A stretch of 64,000 nt of DNA from Monocercomonoides exilis (GCA_001643675.2 LSRY02000017.1:434001-498000), one strand, 5' to 3'; shown: positions 48,401 to 59,989, numbered from the stretch's first letter. A program made the numbers and translations. Notes: generated by a model not told the origin, from the letters alone.

Positions 48401-50180
48401 TGGAGTGAAAGACAATTCTTCTCTTTGGATTTTGAATGATAGATGTGATTTGAGAGGGATAGCAGGAGAAAGGTCATCTCCTTTCTTCATTCCCAAACTG
48501 GAAGATGTTTCAGTGAATGAGAATGGCAGCAATGTTGTTGTGAAGTTCAAGGGGTTACTTCTTCTTCCTTGTGACTTGTCATTCAGGTTGATATTCAAAA
48601 CAGGGGATGTGGAATTGGTTGAGACATATCCATTTGAGGAAGACAGTTTTGTTTCAGAAACAGAAGTGATTGGAATGATTCCAAAAGAAACAACAGAGGA
48701 TGCAGGAGATGAGGTGGAAGTGAGTGTGTGCGTTTTGTTTGGAAAGATTGACTCACCTTCATCGACTGGTTCGTTTATCCTGAAGAACAGAAGCGAAACT
48801 GAAGGAAAAGGAGATGACAGAATTGTTGAAGGAGGGAAAGAAGGAAAATTCTCATGGGCATTAATTGTATGCATTGCGATTGTAGTAATATTGCTTGTGG
48901 TCATAATTGTTCTGGTTGTTAGATGGAGAAAGCAAAAGAGAAGGACAGAGGAACTTGAAGTGATTGTGGAAGACACAGTGAAGAAGGATCCGAAGGCATT
49001 TGAGATGGTGACGATGGAGATGTCGCCGGAGGTGCAGTGGAGGAGAGCAGAGAGGGAGGCAGAGAAGAAGAATGAAGAAAGGATGAAGAAGAGAATATAC
49101 GAGACGAATATGGAACATTCAGAGTCATCAGAGCATTTGTTGGGTGAGAGTGGCTCAACAGAATACATCCTTGGAAGAGATTCAGACAAGATTCCTCAAT
49201 GGATGCTGGAGAAGGTTGATGAGAAAGAAGAAGAGGAGGAAGAGACCAGAAAGCGAACACCGTCGCCATCCATTTCATCCACTTCAACCACAGATACTTC
49301 AGACACAGAATCCACTTTTGTTCGCATGGAAGATGCGTGCCCAACAACCTCATCCATGTCGAACTTGGTGGATGCAATGGCCTGTTCATCTCCTCATGAG
49401 AAGCTGATTGTGGATTTGAGGGATTCGCTGTTCATGCTGCTTCATGGGAGAAATGAGAAAAAGGAGATGGCGATTGGCTCGTTGAAAGAAAGGGAGATGA
49501 CAGCTGCCCAGATCCTGTTCTGGGTGGCCAACCTCGCCCTCCACTCCTTCGATGAAATGGAGAATCCTCTCTCTTCTCTTGCAAATCTCAGTCCCCACAT
49601 TGTGCTGTTTTCCGAGCACATGGTGATTGCGATTGCCCTCCACTCCGACTGCTCATCAGACTCAGACACTTCATCATCGATCTCTTCATCAACGGTGGTG
49701 ACATCTGCCAGTGATGATGATGATGATGAAAGTGACTCTCTTCCCTCATCTGCCTTTGAGGATGAGGAAGACAACCGATATGAGTGTTTGCGGTGGAAGG
49801 CGCCCGAGTTGCTGATGAACAGGAAAATGGGGGCAACAAAGGAGTCAGTGGCATTCTCGATTGGGATGATGCTGTGGGAGTGTCTGACGCTGCAGATCCC
49901 ATTTGGAGAATTTGAGGCGGAGATAGCCAGGCAAAAGATAGCGAATCAGGAAAGGCCTAGCATTTCTGTAGTGAATGAATCTATGTTCTATGAAATAATA
50001 CGAGTCTGTCTATCAACTCATCCAGACGATCGACCTAGCCTAACATGCTTGAAGCGAGAGTTAATCCAGCGCTTTCCTCCAGGAGCAGCTATGCTAACAA
50101 TGTCTGATGCAATTGAACTGGAGGAAACAATAGAAGGCAGTAACAAGATAACAACTGTTTCCACTTCTACTGCAAAATGA
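42433..50180 (+). CDS. beta-helix receptor-like protein with cytosolic pseudokinase domain
   Basis: Predicted surface receptor of 2564 aa. Exons 42433..42526 and 42580..50180 (53-bp intron, GTATTC...AAG). The first ATG gives a short signal peptide, MSMCLFLFVSLFQA. Residues about 40-2100 are tandem beta-helix modules with GGG/GGA turns and CxF/CTF strands. Modules restart at 44053 (CGINESHPC), 45083 (CGIIQFPC), 46141 (CGFLDYPC) and 47280 (CGEFKMPC), about 1.0-1.1 kb apart. Each is preceded by a GND(I/L)FV-like strand. The transmembrane helix lies at about 2123-2148 (IVVILLVVIIVLVV), followed by RWRKQKRR. Residues about 2300-2540 resemble a protein kinase C-lobe: RWKAPELL (APE motif), FSIGMMLWECLTLQIPFGEF, and HPDDRPSLTCLKREL. 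I find no glycine loop, HRD or DFG; the equivalent of HRDLKPxN reads NLSPHIVL. A regulatory pseudokinase is inferred. An Asp/Ser-rich insertion precedes APE. Confidence 0.83.
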
Positions 50181-50757
50181 AAAGATATGACTGAAAAATG
50201 ACTAAAAATTGAAAGATGATATTAAATATGAAATAATTTTCATTTTTCATTTCGCTTGTTTTGTAAATTTATGTTGCTTTTGTTTTTGTTTTTGCTCATT
50301 CAGGATGAAGAATTAAGTTAAGTAACGTCGCTAGCATTTGAGTGTTCACGTTTATATTCTCAAAGCATGATAAATTCAACAATTTTGTGAATTTCATTAA
50401 AGTTGGTTTTTTCTTAATCTCTACTTCAATTTTTCCGTTGGAGCTTTTGTTTTTGAAATACATATAAAATGTAATTCTTTTATCAACCTTTTTGATAAAC
50501 TCCAGTTTTAATTGCTATTTCTATTTATTGCAATTCATCCGTTTTTTCTTTGAAAATCATTTCGATTTCTCCTTCAATGAATTGAATTTCTGCCCTTTTG
50601 AAATGTAACTTACAGAGAAAAAAATAGCTTAAAAATGCTTCATTCTGACAACTGAGTTTGTTGCAACGTGTAATAAAACATCAATAAAAGTGTGCATCCG
50701 AGCAGATTTAGAGAAACTGTTCTTTTCTCTTTTGAACAACAACTGATGATGACGATT
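50181..50757. other. intergenic region
   Basis: About 580 bp, AT-rich, downstream of the pseudokinase-type gene. No feature is recognised. Confidence 0.45.
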
Positions 50758-51169
50758 ATGGCGGAAGAAAGATCACTCAATCCGATATCATTGGCTAAGA
50801 TTGACATTCTGAAAAATCAATTTAACTTTTTGGTTGTCACATCGAGTGTGGATGTTCTTCATCTTGCTTCATGTTGATCATAAAGGTCTTTGTTTCAGCA
50901 GAAGAAGCTCTGACAAACATTAATAAACTTGGAGTGATAAAGGATAAAGTTCAAGCTTCATTGGTTAAAGCAAGGTTTAGATACATATATTTGTACATAT
51001 ATGTGAAACATCTAAAATTGTTTTGAAGAATCGTTCCAAATCTATCTTTTTGAGATAAGATAAGATTTTTATGAAAAATTACTCTTGAAAAGGTGACCAA
51101 GACTATGTGCTTCTGAGGTGGACAAATAATGAGCGTCAACATCAAACGGACAAATGGTTTAGCTCATCC
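50758..51169 (+). pseudogene. possible small multi-exon gene or relic, unidentified
   Basis: The ATG at 50758 begins MAEERSLNPISLAKID. A GTGTGG donor near 50843 joins in frame to an exon after TTTCAG at about 50900, reading EEALTNINKLGVIKDKVQAS. A third coding-like stretch at 51093-51169 reads YVLLRWTNNERQ and ends WFSSSTIMNKI-stop, but I could not join it in frame with a GT or GC donor. Composition and one clean splice junction argue for a real gene of about 100 aa, perhaps decayed at its third exon. I do not recognise the family. Confidence 0.35.
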
Positions 51170-51283
51170 ACAATAATGAACAAGATTTAAGATTCAGCTG
51201 CAGTGCAGATTTGTGAAAGTATTTGATGAATGTTGAGCATTCAGTTTTCAGTTAAATGGTATAAAATAGAACAACAGCATTGA

Positions 51284-51690
51284 TCAACTTTTTTTCCCTT
51301 TCTCTCCTTTTTCACTAAGCTCCTCTTCCTCGTCCATGACAGCCTCCTTCATTCCCACAACCTCCTCTAAGTTCTCCAAACTATTTTGAAAGCAATTTGA
51401 TAAATTAAACGTGTGTAACTGAAAAAACTTTTATCAAATATGTATTTTCTCTTCTCTCTGCACTCATCATAAGTGCTGCAAACAATACAAAAATATGATT
51501 TTAGAAAAATTGATTTTGGTTCGATTCGAATTGATCATCTATTGTAATGCGAGGTGCAATGTTTGTAAGCCTCTGTTCGAATCATCCTGCTCTTTAAGAT
51601 CGACACTTTTAGCAATGAAAGCACGAAGAATATCAATGAAACATGTGTCCTCGTTGATTTCAAATAACATTTGAAAGAACCTCTTCTAAA
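51284..51690 (-). pseudogene. coding-like exon remnants, unidentified
   Basis: Three stretches read like protein on the minus strand. About 51687..51556 gives FEINEDTCFIDILRAFIAKS. About 51480..51415 gives TYDECREKRKYIFDKSFF. About 51370..51284 gives EVVGMKEAVMDEEEELSEK and a stop. The last two join in phase through a GTTTAA donor and a TTAG acceptor. The first does not join with a usable GT donor. No family is recognised; this may be a decayed gene or one with non-canonical splicing. Confidence 0.3.
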
Positions 51691-52129
51691 GCAAAAACGA
51701 AGTATTTATTATCTCAATCAAATCAATTTTTTTGTCAAGAATTGACGCTTCTTAATTTGAATCTGCTCCATTACTGTGTATTGTGAAATTAACTATTTAT
51801 ATTTTATATTATTTGTGTATTCTCCTCCTGGCAATTAGTTGAATAAAAAGGATTGGAAGTCAATGAACAGTGAGAATGTCACTGATGATTCCCTGATTTG
51901 CTTTTTAAATTATGTGTTGAATAAGCAAGCAATAAAGAATTAAATGAAAATGAGGATAGAAGTTGAATAAGAATTAGAAGAAAAAGTAAAGGAAGAAGAA
52001 GCTCTTCCCAAAATGTTAATATTTTGATAGACTCGTTTGGGATGGCTGCTGAATGAAGAGAGGAGACACGCCCAGTCATTTGCTGCGAAATTTGTGTGTG
52101 AAGAACAAGCTGTGGAGATTATTTGGCTC

Positions 52130-53725
52130 GAATAAGAAGAAGAAGAAATAAAAGAAGAAGAAATAAAAGAAGAAGAAGAAGAAGAAGAAGAATTATATTC
52201 AGGAGCAGAAAAACCAGAACCAGAATGTGAATGCAGATGATGTTTGATGGTGAGTTCAGTGGAAGGCGAGAGAGGCGGGTCAAACTTCGAATTCTCGTTT
52301 TGTTCGGCATTGTTTTTGTGCTGCTGTTCGAACGAGTCATTTTCAATGGACTGTTTCATCATCATCAGCTGGTGTGGAGATGAGATGAGATGATGATGAG
52401 AATCTGAAGAAGAGGAAGAAGAAGAAGAAGCCAACGAAGAAGAAGAATTGGATGAAGCAGAAGAAGCAGAAGAAGAAGGGCGATGCTGCAACCTCTGAGC
52501 TGAGAGCCTTCTTCTTGCAGTGGTTGGTGTCTGTGCAGGAGAATCGAGTGGAGACGAAGGAGAATACGACAGAAGCGCACGAGCAGGCGCAGAAGGCGTT
52601 GAATTCAATGAATTTGGCAGGGAAGTGCGGTAAGATGGAGGCAGAGAGGAGGTGGATGTGATGTTTGTGTTGATGGGATTGTCAGATGAATGCGATGAGA
52701 AGGAAGAGCAGCTGTTGGCTGAGAGCTCAATCGCTCCTGCTGATTGTGAGTGGGGGGTGGTGCTCCTCAAATGAGATGAAGATGATGATGTTGATGATGA
52801 GAAAGAATTTGTGTAGGAAGAAGAAACAACCGAAGAAGCAGTTGAAATGACTGTTTGTGGTTCATTTATTTCTTGTTCTCGCTTCTCTCTTTCTGCTTCT
52901 GCTCCTGTTTTCTTCACCCCATTTCCTTCTTCTTTGAACTTCGCGCTCTCCTTCGCTTTTTCCTCCTCCATCATTCGATACACCCTCAGCTCATTCATCC
53001 TCTTCTGCTTCATCCGTTCCTCTCGAACTTCTTCTTCCTCTTCTTCTTCTCCTCCTCCTCTTCCTTCTCCTCTTCCTTCCCCATTCGCCTTCTCCTTTTC
53101 CTTCTCCTTCTCCTTCTCCCTGTTCCTTCCTCTCTCGTTATTCATCATCATGCCCCATCGTCTCTTCTCTTTCTTCTTCCCCACAACTTTCTCTGCATAG
53201 CTGTCAAACCGGTAAACTTCCACCAGCTCCTGTTTCCTCTGCAATATGTGCTCAACTCGTGCCTGCTCAGCATCATCATTCACGTGGTCGCCTTGAATGA
53301 GTGAGAAATCTAATGGAAGAGGTGGAATATACTCAAGGGATTGATTGGATCCTTCGACCGAAGAAGAAGAGGAAGATGATGATGATGATGAAGTTCTTGA
53401 AATATCTGCTTGTATTGTCACTTTGCTCGGAACCAAACTTAATCTTGCGTTTGCGTGCAGCCCTTCTCCGTGGCTGTTGAATGGCTGCTGATGAGCACGA
53501 TAAGAGGAAGAGGAGGAAGAAGAAGAAGAATACTGCTGATTTGACTGTCCAGCTAATCTGCGTGATTTGGTGAGTGATTGTGCTGTCGATGAAGGGCGTG
53601 GTGGATATGCATGCAGAGCAACTGTGGTTGTTGTGGTTGTTGTGTTAGAAGAGGCAGAACTGGAGTTGTAAGGGTGTATTGAAGAAGAAGTGATAGAAGA
53701 AGCAGGAGAAGACGAAGAAAAAGAG
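52130..53725 (-). pseudogene. inverted duplicate of part of the TTLL serine-rich tail
   Basis: The minus strand matches TTLL tail bases about 20138-21670 almost codon for codon: ADISRTSS, LIQGDHVNDDAEQARVEH, RRWGMMMNNERGR, LSAQRLQHRP and ELTIKHHLHSH all recur. The copy keeps an open frame for nearly 500 codons, and differences concentrate in the lengths of Ser and Glu runs. It carries none of the catalytic ATP-grasp domain. Both ends of similarity fall in TCT/GAA-type microsatellites, so repeat-mediated recombination is a likely origin. Beyond 52130 the frame runs into unrelated sequence. I call it a non-functional fragment, although transcription cannot be excluded. Confidence 0.9.
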
Positions 53726-53800
53726 GATGAAAACGAAGACGAAGGAAGTGAAGAAGGCCAGATTTTGGATGTTTAACCTTGCCAGTTGTTTTCTGTATAA

Positions 53801-53986
53801 CGCCATATAACGTTTGTTACGCTGGTTAACGAAGGTGCAAAAGAAGCTGATGAAATTATTATTAAAACGACAAATGTGGTTTGGACGCTGGTGGAGTCGC
53901 ATGAAGAAAGGAAGAGAATTGTGAAGAATACATTTGTGGAAAAGATGAAAATACCGGATGGGACTATAAATATTACGTTTTTTTAA
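53801..53986 (+). pseudogene. C-terminal coding fragment, unidentified
   Basis: An open stretch of 61 codons ends at TAA 53984. It reads FVTLVNEGAKEADEIIIK, then VVWTLVESHEERKRIV and KMKIPDGTINITFF-stop. The composition is protein-like, but there is no start codon, and a stop lies just upstream with no acceptor site between. It abuts the TTLL-tail duplicate, so it may be a gene truncated by the same rearrangement. The family is unknown. Confidence 0.4.
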
Positions 53987-54282
53987 TGAGAAATGTTGTT
54001 TGAGCAGAAGAAGAAGGGACTGATGAGAGAAGAAAAGCATGTTGTTGGAAGGAGAAGAGAAGGAGATAAGTTGGAGTCGATGTGATGTCAATCTGGAAAA
54101 TGTGAATGGGAGAGAAAAAGAATGGAAAGCGATGATAGAGTAAAATGAAACTGCACGTTTGGAACGTGATGGAGTATCTTCGCATTTTATCACGGGCAGA
54201 TAGATAGGAAGTCAGATGGAGATGATGATTGAGTTTGTTGCAGCTGAACAAGTTGCGTTAAGGGATGTGCCCATTTGATTGC

Positions 54283-54583
54283 TCAGATGGATGCGACACG
54301 AGCGACTGACCAAGTTTGCAGTGCAAAAGGAATGATTGGATCATTTTCTGTGCCAAACTTTGCGTTTATTGGTATGAAAGGTTTATTTTTGACGTGCGTA
54401 ATGAATCTTTCTGCTCCTTCTCTGACCGTTTCGTCTGCATTTCAGCAGAGATTGCATCTTCCACAAGGGGACGTAGAAATTGTCAGGAAAACTCTCTTCT
54501 TTCAATTCCACATCAGCACTTGTACTCTTCATACGCAAGCTCCCCACTTTCAAATTCTCATCATGCAACTGAAGATCGGCCAT
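54283..54583 (-). pseudogene. frameshifted small gene, unidentified
   Basis: From the start at 54583 the frame reads MADLQLHDENLKVGSLRMKS and then PDNFYVPLWKMQSLL. From about 54450 a different frame takes over with strongly protein-like sequence (VREGAERFITHVKNKPFIPI, then PIIPFALQTWSVARVASI-stop at 54283). No intron fits between the two, so a single frameshift in an about 100-aa gene is the simplest reading. No family is recognised. Confidence 0.4.
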
Positions 54584-54739
54584 ACTATACTAGTCGACAG
54601 TTGTACAGTGAATGAATGCTCAGTCGTTGTCCACTTTGCTTGCCAATTCTGCATTGTGTTTGTTTCCCTTTCTCTCTCCAATGCTAATTTTATCATCAGC
54701 AGCAATCAGGTTTTCCTAATAAATTTTAATTTTTAAACT

Positions 54740-55560
54740 GCAAAGAGTACAAAATCAAACTCCACTTTTGATCCAGACCAAGCAATTTGGCAAAGAAGAT
54801 ACATGGTTTCTTCAATCAGAATGCGAGTATTATCATATTTGAGGGTTCTGCTTTCATGCTCTCAAAAACAACGAATTCGGCTCCAAAGACTGTTGCAACG
54901 AATATTCAAAGCCAACCAATTGTTTCTGTGCTCATTTGAAACAAAGTTGTAGTTATTCTTGTCAAGCAAAAAATTGCTAAGGTATTTAAAAAGTGGTGAA
55001 GGTGATAATGATATTTGTGGTGGAGGCTGTTCATAACTTCATTCGTTAGATAAATGTGTTTTTGTTGAATATTTTTTCATCTGAATCCGTATTCTGCCTC
55101 GATTCCTTCCCTCGCACATTCATGGGCTTATTTATCATTTGCCAAATGGAAATGAGCAGCCGATTTCGAGTGCGCATTTGATTGCACAGTTTTTTGATCT
55201 CTCACATAAAAAAATTTGATTCGTTTCATTGAATTGTTCCAATTATCTTCAGATATTGTGAAATTTAGACGTGTCTATGCTATCCTTTCAGGTCTTGCAA
55301 ATGGAAAATTTTGCAATAACTAATTTGAAGTGATGCCTTTTCTTTCTCTTCAAATAATCTTGATAAAAAAAATGTCCAAACTCCATTCAAGTGAACGCTC
55401 CAAAATTCTGCTTTCTGCATTGCTTCCTGAAAATGCGATTAATGGGTTTCCGCTCAGCATGATTGAAGAATCAGCTCAAGAATTCTGTTGCTCTATTCTG
55501 CTTTTATCACTTTATTGCAAACAAAATTAAAAATTAGATCAGCAATGTATGAAAAGAAAT
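54740..55560 (+). other. coding-like islands without a resolvable gene
   Basis: Several short stretches look translated but do not join. About 54784-54985 is open in more than one frame; one frame is Cys-rich (GSKDCCNEYSKPTNCFCAH) and another resembles a beta-helix strand (NQNASIIIFEGSAFMLSKTT). About 55083-55213 reads HIHGLIYHLPNGNEQPISSA. About 55372-55530 reads PENAINGFPLSMIEESAQEF. These may be gene relics or exons of an unrecognised gene. Confidence 0.25.
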
Positions 55561-56024
55561 CCATCAAATAACAATTACACTAACACATTCGTCAAAGCAA
55601 TTCTGAAGTGTTCATTTACATTTCCATTAAGTTGAACACGAATGGAATTCACAGCTACAAATGCAGTAACAAAAAATATCCAAAAGCAATCTTTAAAATA
55701 CTATTTTCTCGAATCATAAAGAATATTTGTAATGCATACAGAAATATTTGCACTTGGTATGTTCGCATCAAATATGAGATGGTGGTATTTGGGACTAAAT
55801 TTTTTGCTTTATGAATTTTGTTCCACACTATATTTTGAAAGATTATTCAAGAATTTTTTTTATTTTTCTGGATATTTTTGCATTGTAAAGGAATACTGAT
55901 TATGATATAATTGCAGAAGAAGTTTGGACCAAATCTTTGTTTTTTCATAAATTCAAAAATCATAAACCAAATTCACTAATTCTTCCCATTAAAAGAAAAA
56001 TTTTAGAAAATTTGAAGCTTTCAG
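55561..56024. other. intergenic region upstream of Kelch gene
   Basis: About 460 bp, AT-rich, without recognisable features; presumably the promoter side of the Kelch-repeat gene. Confidence 0.4.
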
Positions 56025-59000
56025 ATGAGTTTTGGCGAAATTACAACTCTTAAACAAGTCAAATTTTTGTTGTTATTTATTTTTTATTGCATCTATAGCG
56101 TTTACTCCGATGATAAGGATTTAGTAGAAGCAGTTGAAAGTGTGCCAAACACTGGCTCTCCATCTTGTCCCCGTGAAGGATCGTTTATCCAGTACATAAA
56201 CAACGCCAAAAGAAACGGATTGCTGATTGGAGGTGGGAAGGATTTTGATGGAAATATCATGAAAGATGCATATTTTTTTGATTTGAATCGAAATTTGTGG
56301 AATATTGCTCCGACGACAAATCTAGATGTTCTTCCTGATCGGTACATGTGCGTATCATTTTGTGTTGAAGGTATTATATATATTTGGGGAGGTCTTAGTA
56401 GTCGTGGGCTATCAAACGAGTTGATTTCATATGATTTTGAGCGAATTTCATGGAAAGTTGTTCCTCCATCAGGAAATATTCCATGCGAACGATATGCTGC
56501 TTGCAAGGCAGAAACAAAGTCGCATGTTTACATATTTGGAGGTCAAGGATCTCATGGACTTTTAAATGATATATGGGAACTGGACAAACGGACATTTTTG
56601 TGGAGTTGCTTACGCTAAAATAATCCCGCAAAAAATCCGCCTCCACTACGCGACGGAGGAGCATGCGTGTTCAAAGATTCTTTGTTTATTTTTGGAGGTC
56701 TGACAAGTAATATTGAAAAAAAACCATGTGCTTACAGAATAAACATATCAAATCCTGATGATTGCCAATTAATTGAAATAGTTTACGATGATTTTATTCT
56801 TGGAGCAATTTTTCGGTCTGGATTTGCAAGTTATGTTTCAGAAACAGAGTGTTATGGAATTATGTGGGGGGAAAGGAAGGTACAAGGACAATCCCGATAA
56901 ATAAATTATTTGTTTTGAATCTCACAGCAGCTGGACTCGATTTGGAGGTTAAAAACGCAGCACTGAATGATGTTTTCTTTGATTTATATGATGTCGGTAA
57001 AATGGGAACAACAAGTGCAATGAGTGAAGATGGATATTTGTATGCCTTTGGTGGGAAAGAAGGATATTTGGCTACAAATAGACTATTGTTTATGGATAAA
57101 GAAGATTGGTCAGGATCACATCTGAATGGAAACATCAATTCCTTTTTAGTCAGTGAATCATCATCTTTCGCTTTTCCACTCAAAAACTCAAGCAACTATG
57201 AATCTGAACTATCAGAACCTATTTATGAAGTTTCACTTCCAGTTTTAAAGCATCATCTTGCAAAGTTAAATGGAGAAATATTTGTTATTGGTGGTTACAA
57301 CCCTGAGCAAAAAATGATGGTGACAACGGGAAGGATGTTTTTTCCTGAGTTAAAGAAATGGTTGAAAATAACTGAAGGAAGACCTAGTTTTGATGGAGTG
57401 CCTTTAGTTGGCGAAGCTGCAGTTGCTGCATTGAATGGAAGAATCTTTGTATTTGGCGGAGCAACTTACAATAGCAATGGAGGATTTGCAACAATGAGCA
57501 ATGATCTTTTTGAGTACAATGAAGTGACACAGTCTTGGCAAAAGATAAAAGTGAAAGGAGAGGAAAAACCACCGAAAATGTGCCGTTCTGGCGCTGCAAT
57601 ATATGAATCAATTTTGTACATCGTTGGAGGTTGTGATATTGACAAAAGTCTGCAGTACAATGTATGGGCATTCAATTTTGCCACATCAGAGTGGCACATA
57701 GTTATAAGATTGGAAAGACCAATTCAGAGGTCAACTGTGTTCGTGAAAAAAATTATTCACAGCAAGGATTTTACAAGAAGAAGCAAAAGTGATAACCAAA
57801 ATTTGAAAAATGTGCAGAACATGACAAAAGCTCTGAAGAAAAAGGAAGGAGAAGATGATCAACAGCCAGTTCCACATTTATTTGTTTGTGGAGGAGATGA
57901 TGGAGAGAATTACATGGGTTATTGCTTAGTGCATCCATTAAAGGCTACAGATTCATATGACGAATGGTTTGGTTTAATGGGCCCTGATTTCCCAATTGGC
58001 AGCTCCGGAGTTGTCATTGGAGATGGAGATGTTGGGTTTGTTGTTGGAGGAGAGGAATGCGGAATTGCGAAGAAATCGTATTTAGCTATGTACACCTTCG
58101 ATGAATATGGAGAGGTGAATATTATCAGACACAAATATGATGAAGGCAGAGAGGAAACAGAATATCCTTTTGTGCATGGAAGTTGTGTTTTTATGATCGA
58201 TTCGCTATATTGCCTCGGTGGCTATGCAGTGAGTGAAGAAATGACTCCATTGCCCATTGCGACAAATAAATTTACAAGAATAAAGTTGAAAAGCGATCTT
58301 TCCGGCTGCTCGCCAGGATCGTTCTTCAATGAAAGCGAAAAACAATGTACTGTTTGCAACGGAGGAACATATTCATCACATTTCAATCAAACGAAATGCG
58401 AAAAGTGTCCTGCTGGAACATATTTAAAAGGTTCTGGAACATCTTTAAGTTCATGTATTCCTTGTGAAGAAGGCGAATATCAATCAAAACCTGGAAGTGT
58501 TGATTGTATCGAATGCGACTTAGATAGCCAATGTATTGTCGGATCAGCAGCAAACAACAACACTTTGCAGAGAAAGTTATTTAAATGCACGGAGCAGCCA
58601 AAGTCGTATGATCCGAATTCAAACAAAGAAACAATGTTCACAATTTTATTTTATGGGGTTTCACTGTTACTTGGCTTGACTGTGGCTGTTGTGTGCTTTT
58701 GCCTACCAACACGAGACAAATTGTACAAATTAGATCAATTTTCAAATACGTACAAGGATGTCCTCGATGAAAAGACACATAAAGCAATAAAAACTGTTAA
58801 GAAAACGAGTTATGGTGGTTGTGTTTCGATAATTGGTATTTGCTTTGTGGTTGGTGCAGCTGCGGCTGTGATTGTGCTGTTCTTTTTGATAAACACGCTC
58901 GAGAATCGAATTTATGTTGATTCAAAAATGCAGAACATTACGCTGGATAAATACACCAACAAAAAGATGGAGTTCATAATTCGGTTGAGAGATTATTCAG

Positions 59001-59989
59001 GTGAATGCGTAAAGGATGTGAAAGACAAACTTACTGAAGCACAAGGAGAATGCTCTCCACTTCTTGGAATTGGAAAAACTTCATATGACCCACTGAGTTT
59101 GTCTTATTTTTCAAAAAAAGTTCTATTAGTCTTTTGAAAATAACTTGTTTTCGTATTTCCTGAAATATTATCTGTTTTTTTTAAATATTTCAAAATGAAA
59201 CTTTCAGATATTTATCCTGTTCTACAGAGTATGCTAAAGCCAATGTGCAATCAATCTCCGTCTCCAAACAAATTATTCATATCAACAGCTGACTGTACAA
59301 TTCGACTTTCAGCAGAGAATATCAGCATTGATGCAGCTGAAAGGCGAGCTAAACTTCTTTCGTTCTATTCAAAGGAGAAAGATGCATTATTCTATGGAAT
59401 AGATGCTTTTATTTCGGTGGATTCTGGAATAAGGAAGCAGGAAGGGTACTTTTTCATTGATTCAACGTACAATTCTCAGGCAGAAAATCACTTCGATGGA
59501 GATCCAGCGCATGTTTTCAAAGGCGGAGAACAAACACAGGTTGTTGCCGAGCTGATAGTCAGTAAATATGAGGAGAACAAGTGGAAGCACATTGTACAGA
59601 TGGGTAACGAAGCAAGCAAAATATCAATTAAACCAGGCTCGCAAGTGAAAAGAGAAGGTATCAGTTTTGCACTGAGCGTGGGAGTGGATATATATGCAGA
59701 ACTGTCGCAGACAGTTGCTGTGACGACGAGGTCGTTTAAGACATCGGCTGTTGGTCTGATAACTGCACTAGGAGGAACTTTTGTGTATTTGAATTACATG
59801 GGAAAGTTGATACCAGTTGTGGAATTTATATTTAGCGGAAAATTATGTTGCGAATGCTATAAAAAGAAGTGGAAAAAGTCGCGTTTTCAAAGAATTGTGG
59901 CAAGAGAGCCTCTTCTGGACGAGGAGAGAAAAAAGATTCAGATGGAAAGCGATGATATAACCCAAGACATGGTCGGATATTCATTGTAA
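56025..59989 (+). pseudogene. Kelch-repeat, Cys-rich multi-pass membrane protein, disrupted
   Basis: Encodes a secretory-pathway protein: signal peptide (VKFLLLFIFYCIYSVYS), then Kelch beta-propeller repeats with recurring FGG/WGG/VGG signatures (VYIFGGQGSHGLLNDIWEL; YIVGGCDIDKSLQYNVWAF). Next is an ephrin-receptor-like Cys-rich module (CPAGTYLKGSGTSLSSCIPC), a transmembrane helix near 58630-58700, a second near 58830-58890 and another hydrophobic stretch near 59750-59850. The last intron (59097..59207, donor GTTTGT) joins in frame. Two lesions break it. An in-frame TAA at 56616-56618 lies mid-propeller, with homologous reading frame continuing directly after it. A one-base frameshift lies at a run of six G near 56866-56871. 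No GT-AG intron removes either lesion. It is a recent pseudogene or carries sequencing errors, since everything else is intact. Confidence 0.82.

Noticed and set aside
48191-49774. Large minus-strand ORF opposite the pseudokinase tail
   Set aside because: It is the antisense of a clear TM-plus-kinase-like coding sequence and has no recognisable domain of its own.
51505-51560. tRNA-like B-box (GGTTCGATTCG)
   Set aside because: No matching A-box, anticodon arm or acceptor stem could be found around it.
56616-56618. Stop-codon reassignment (TAA as Gln, known in some oxymonads)
   Set aside because: TAA ends the ubiquitin-eL40, importin-like, phosphatase and proline-rich genes at the expected C-termini, and no intact gene contains in-frame TAA/TAG.
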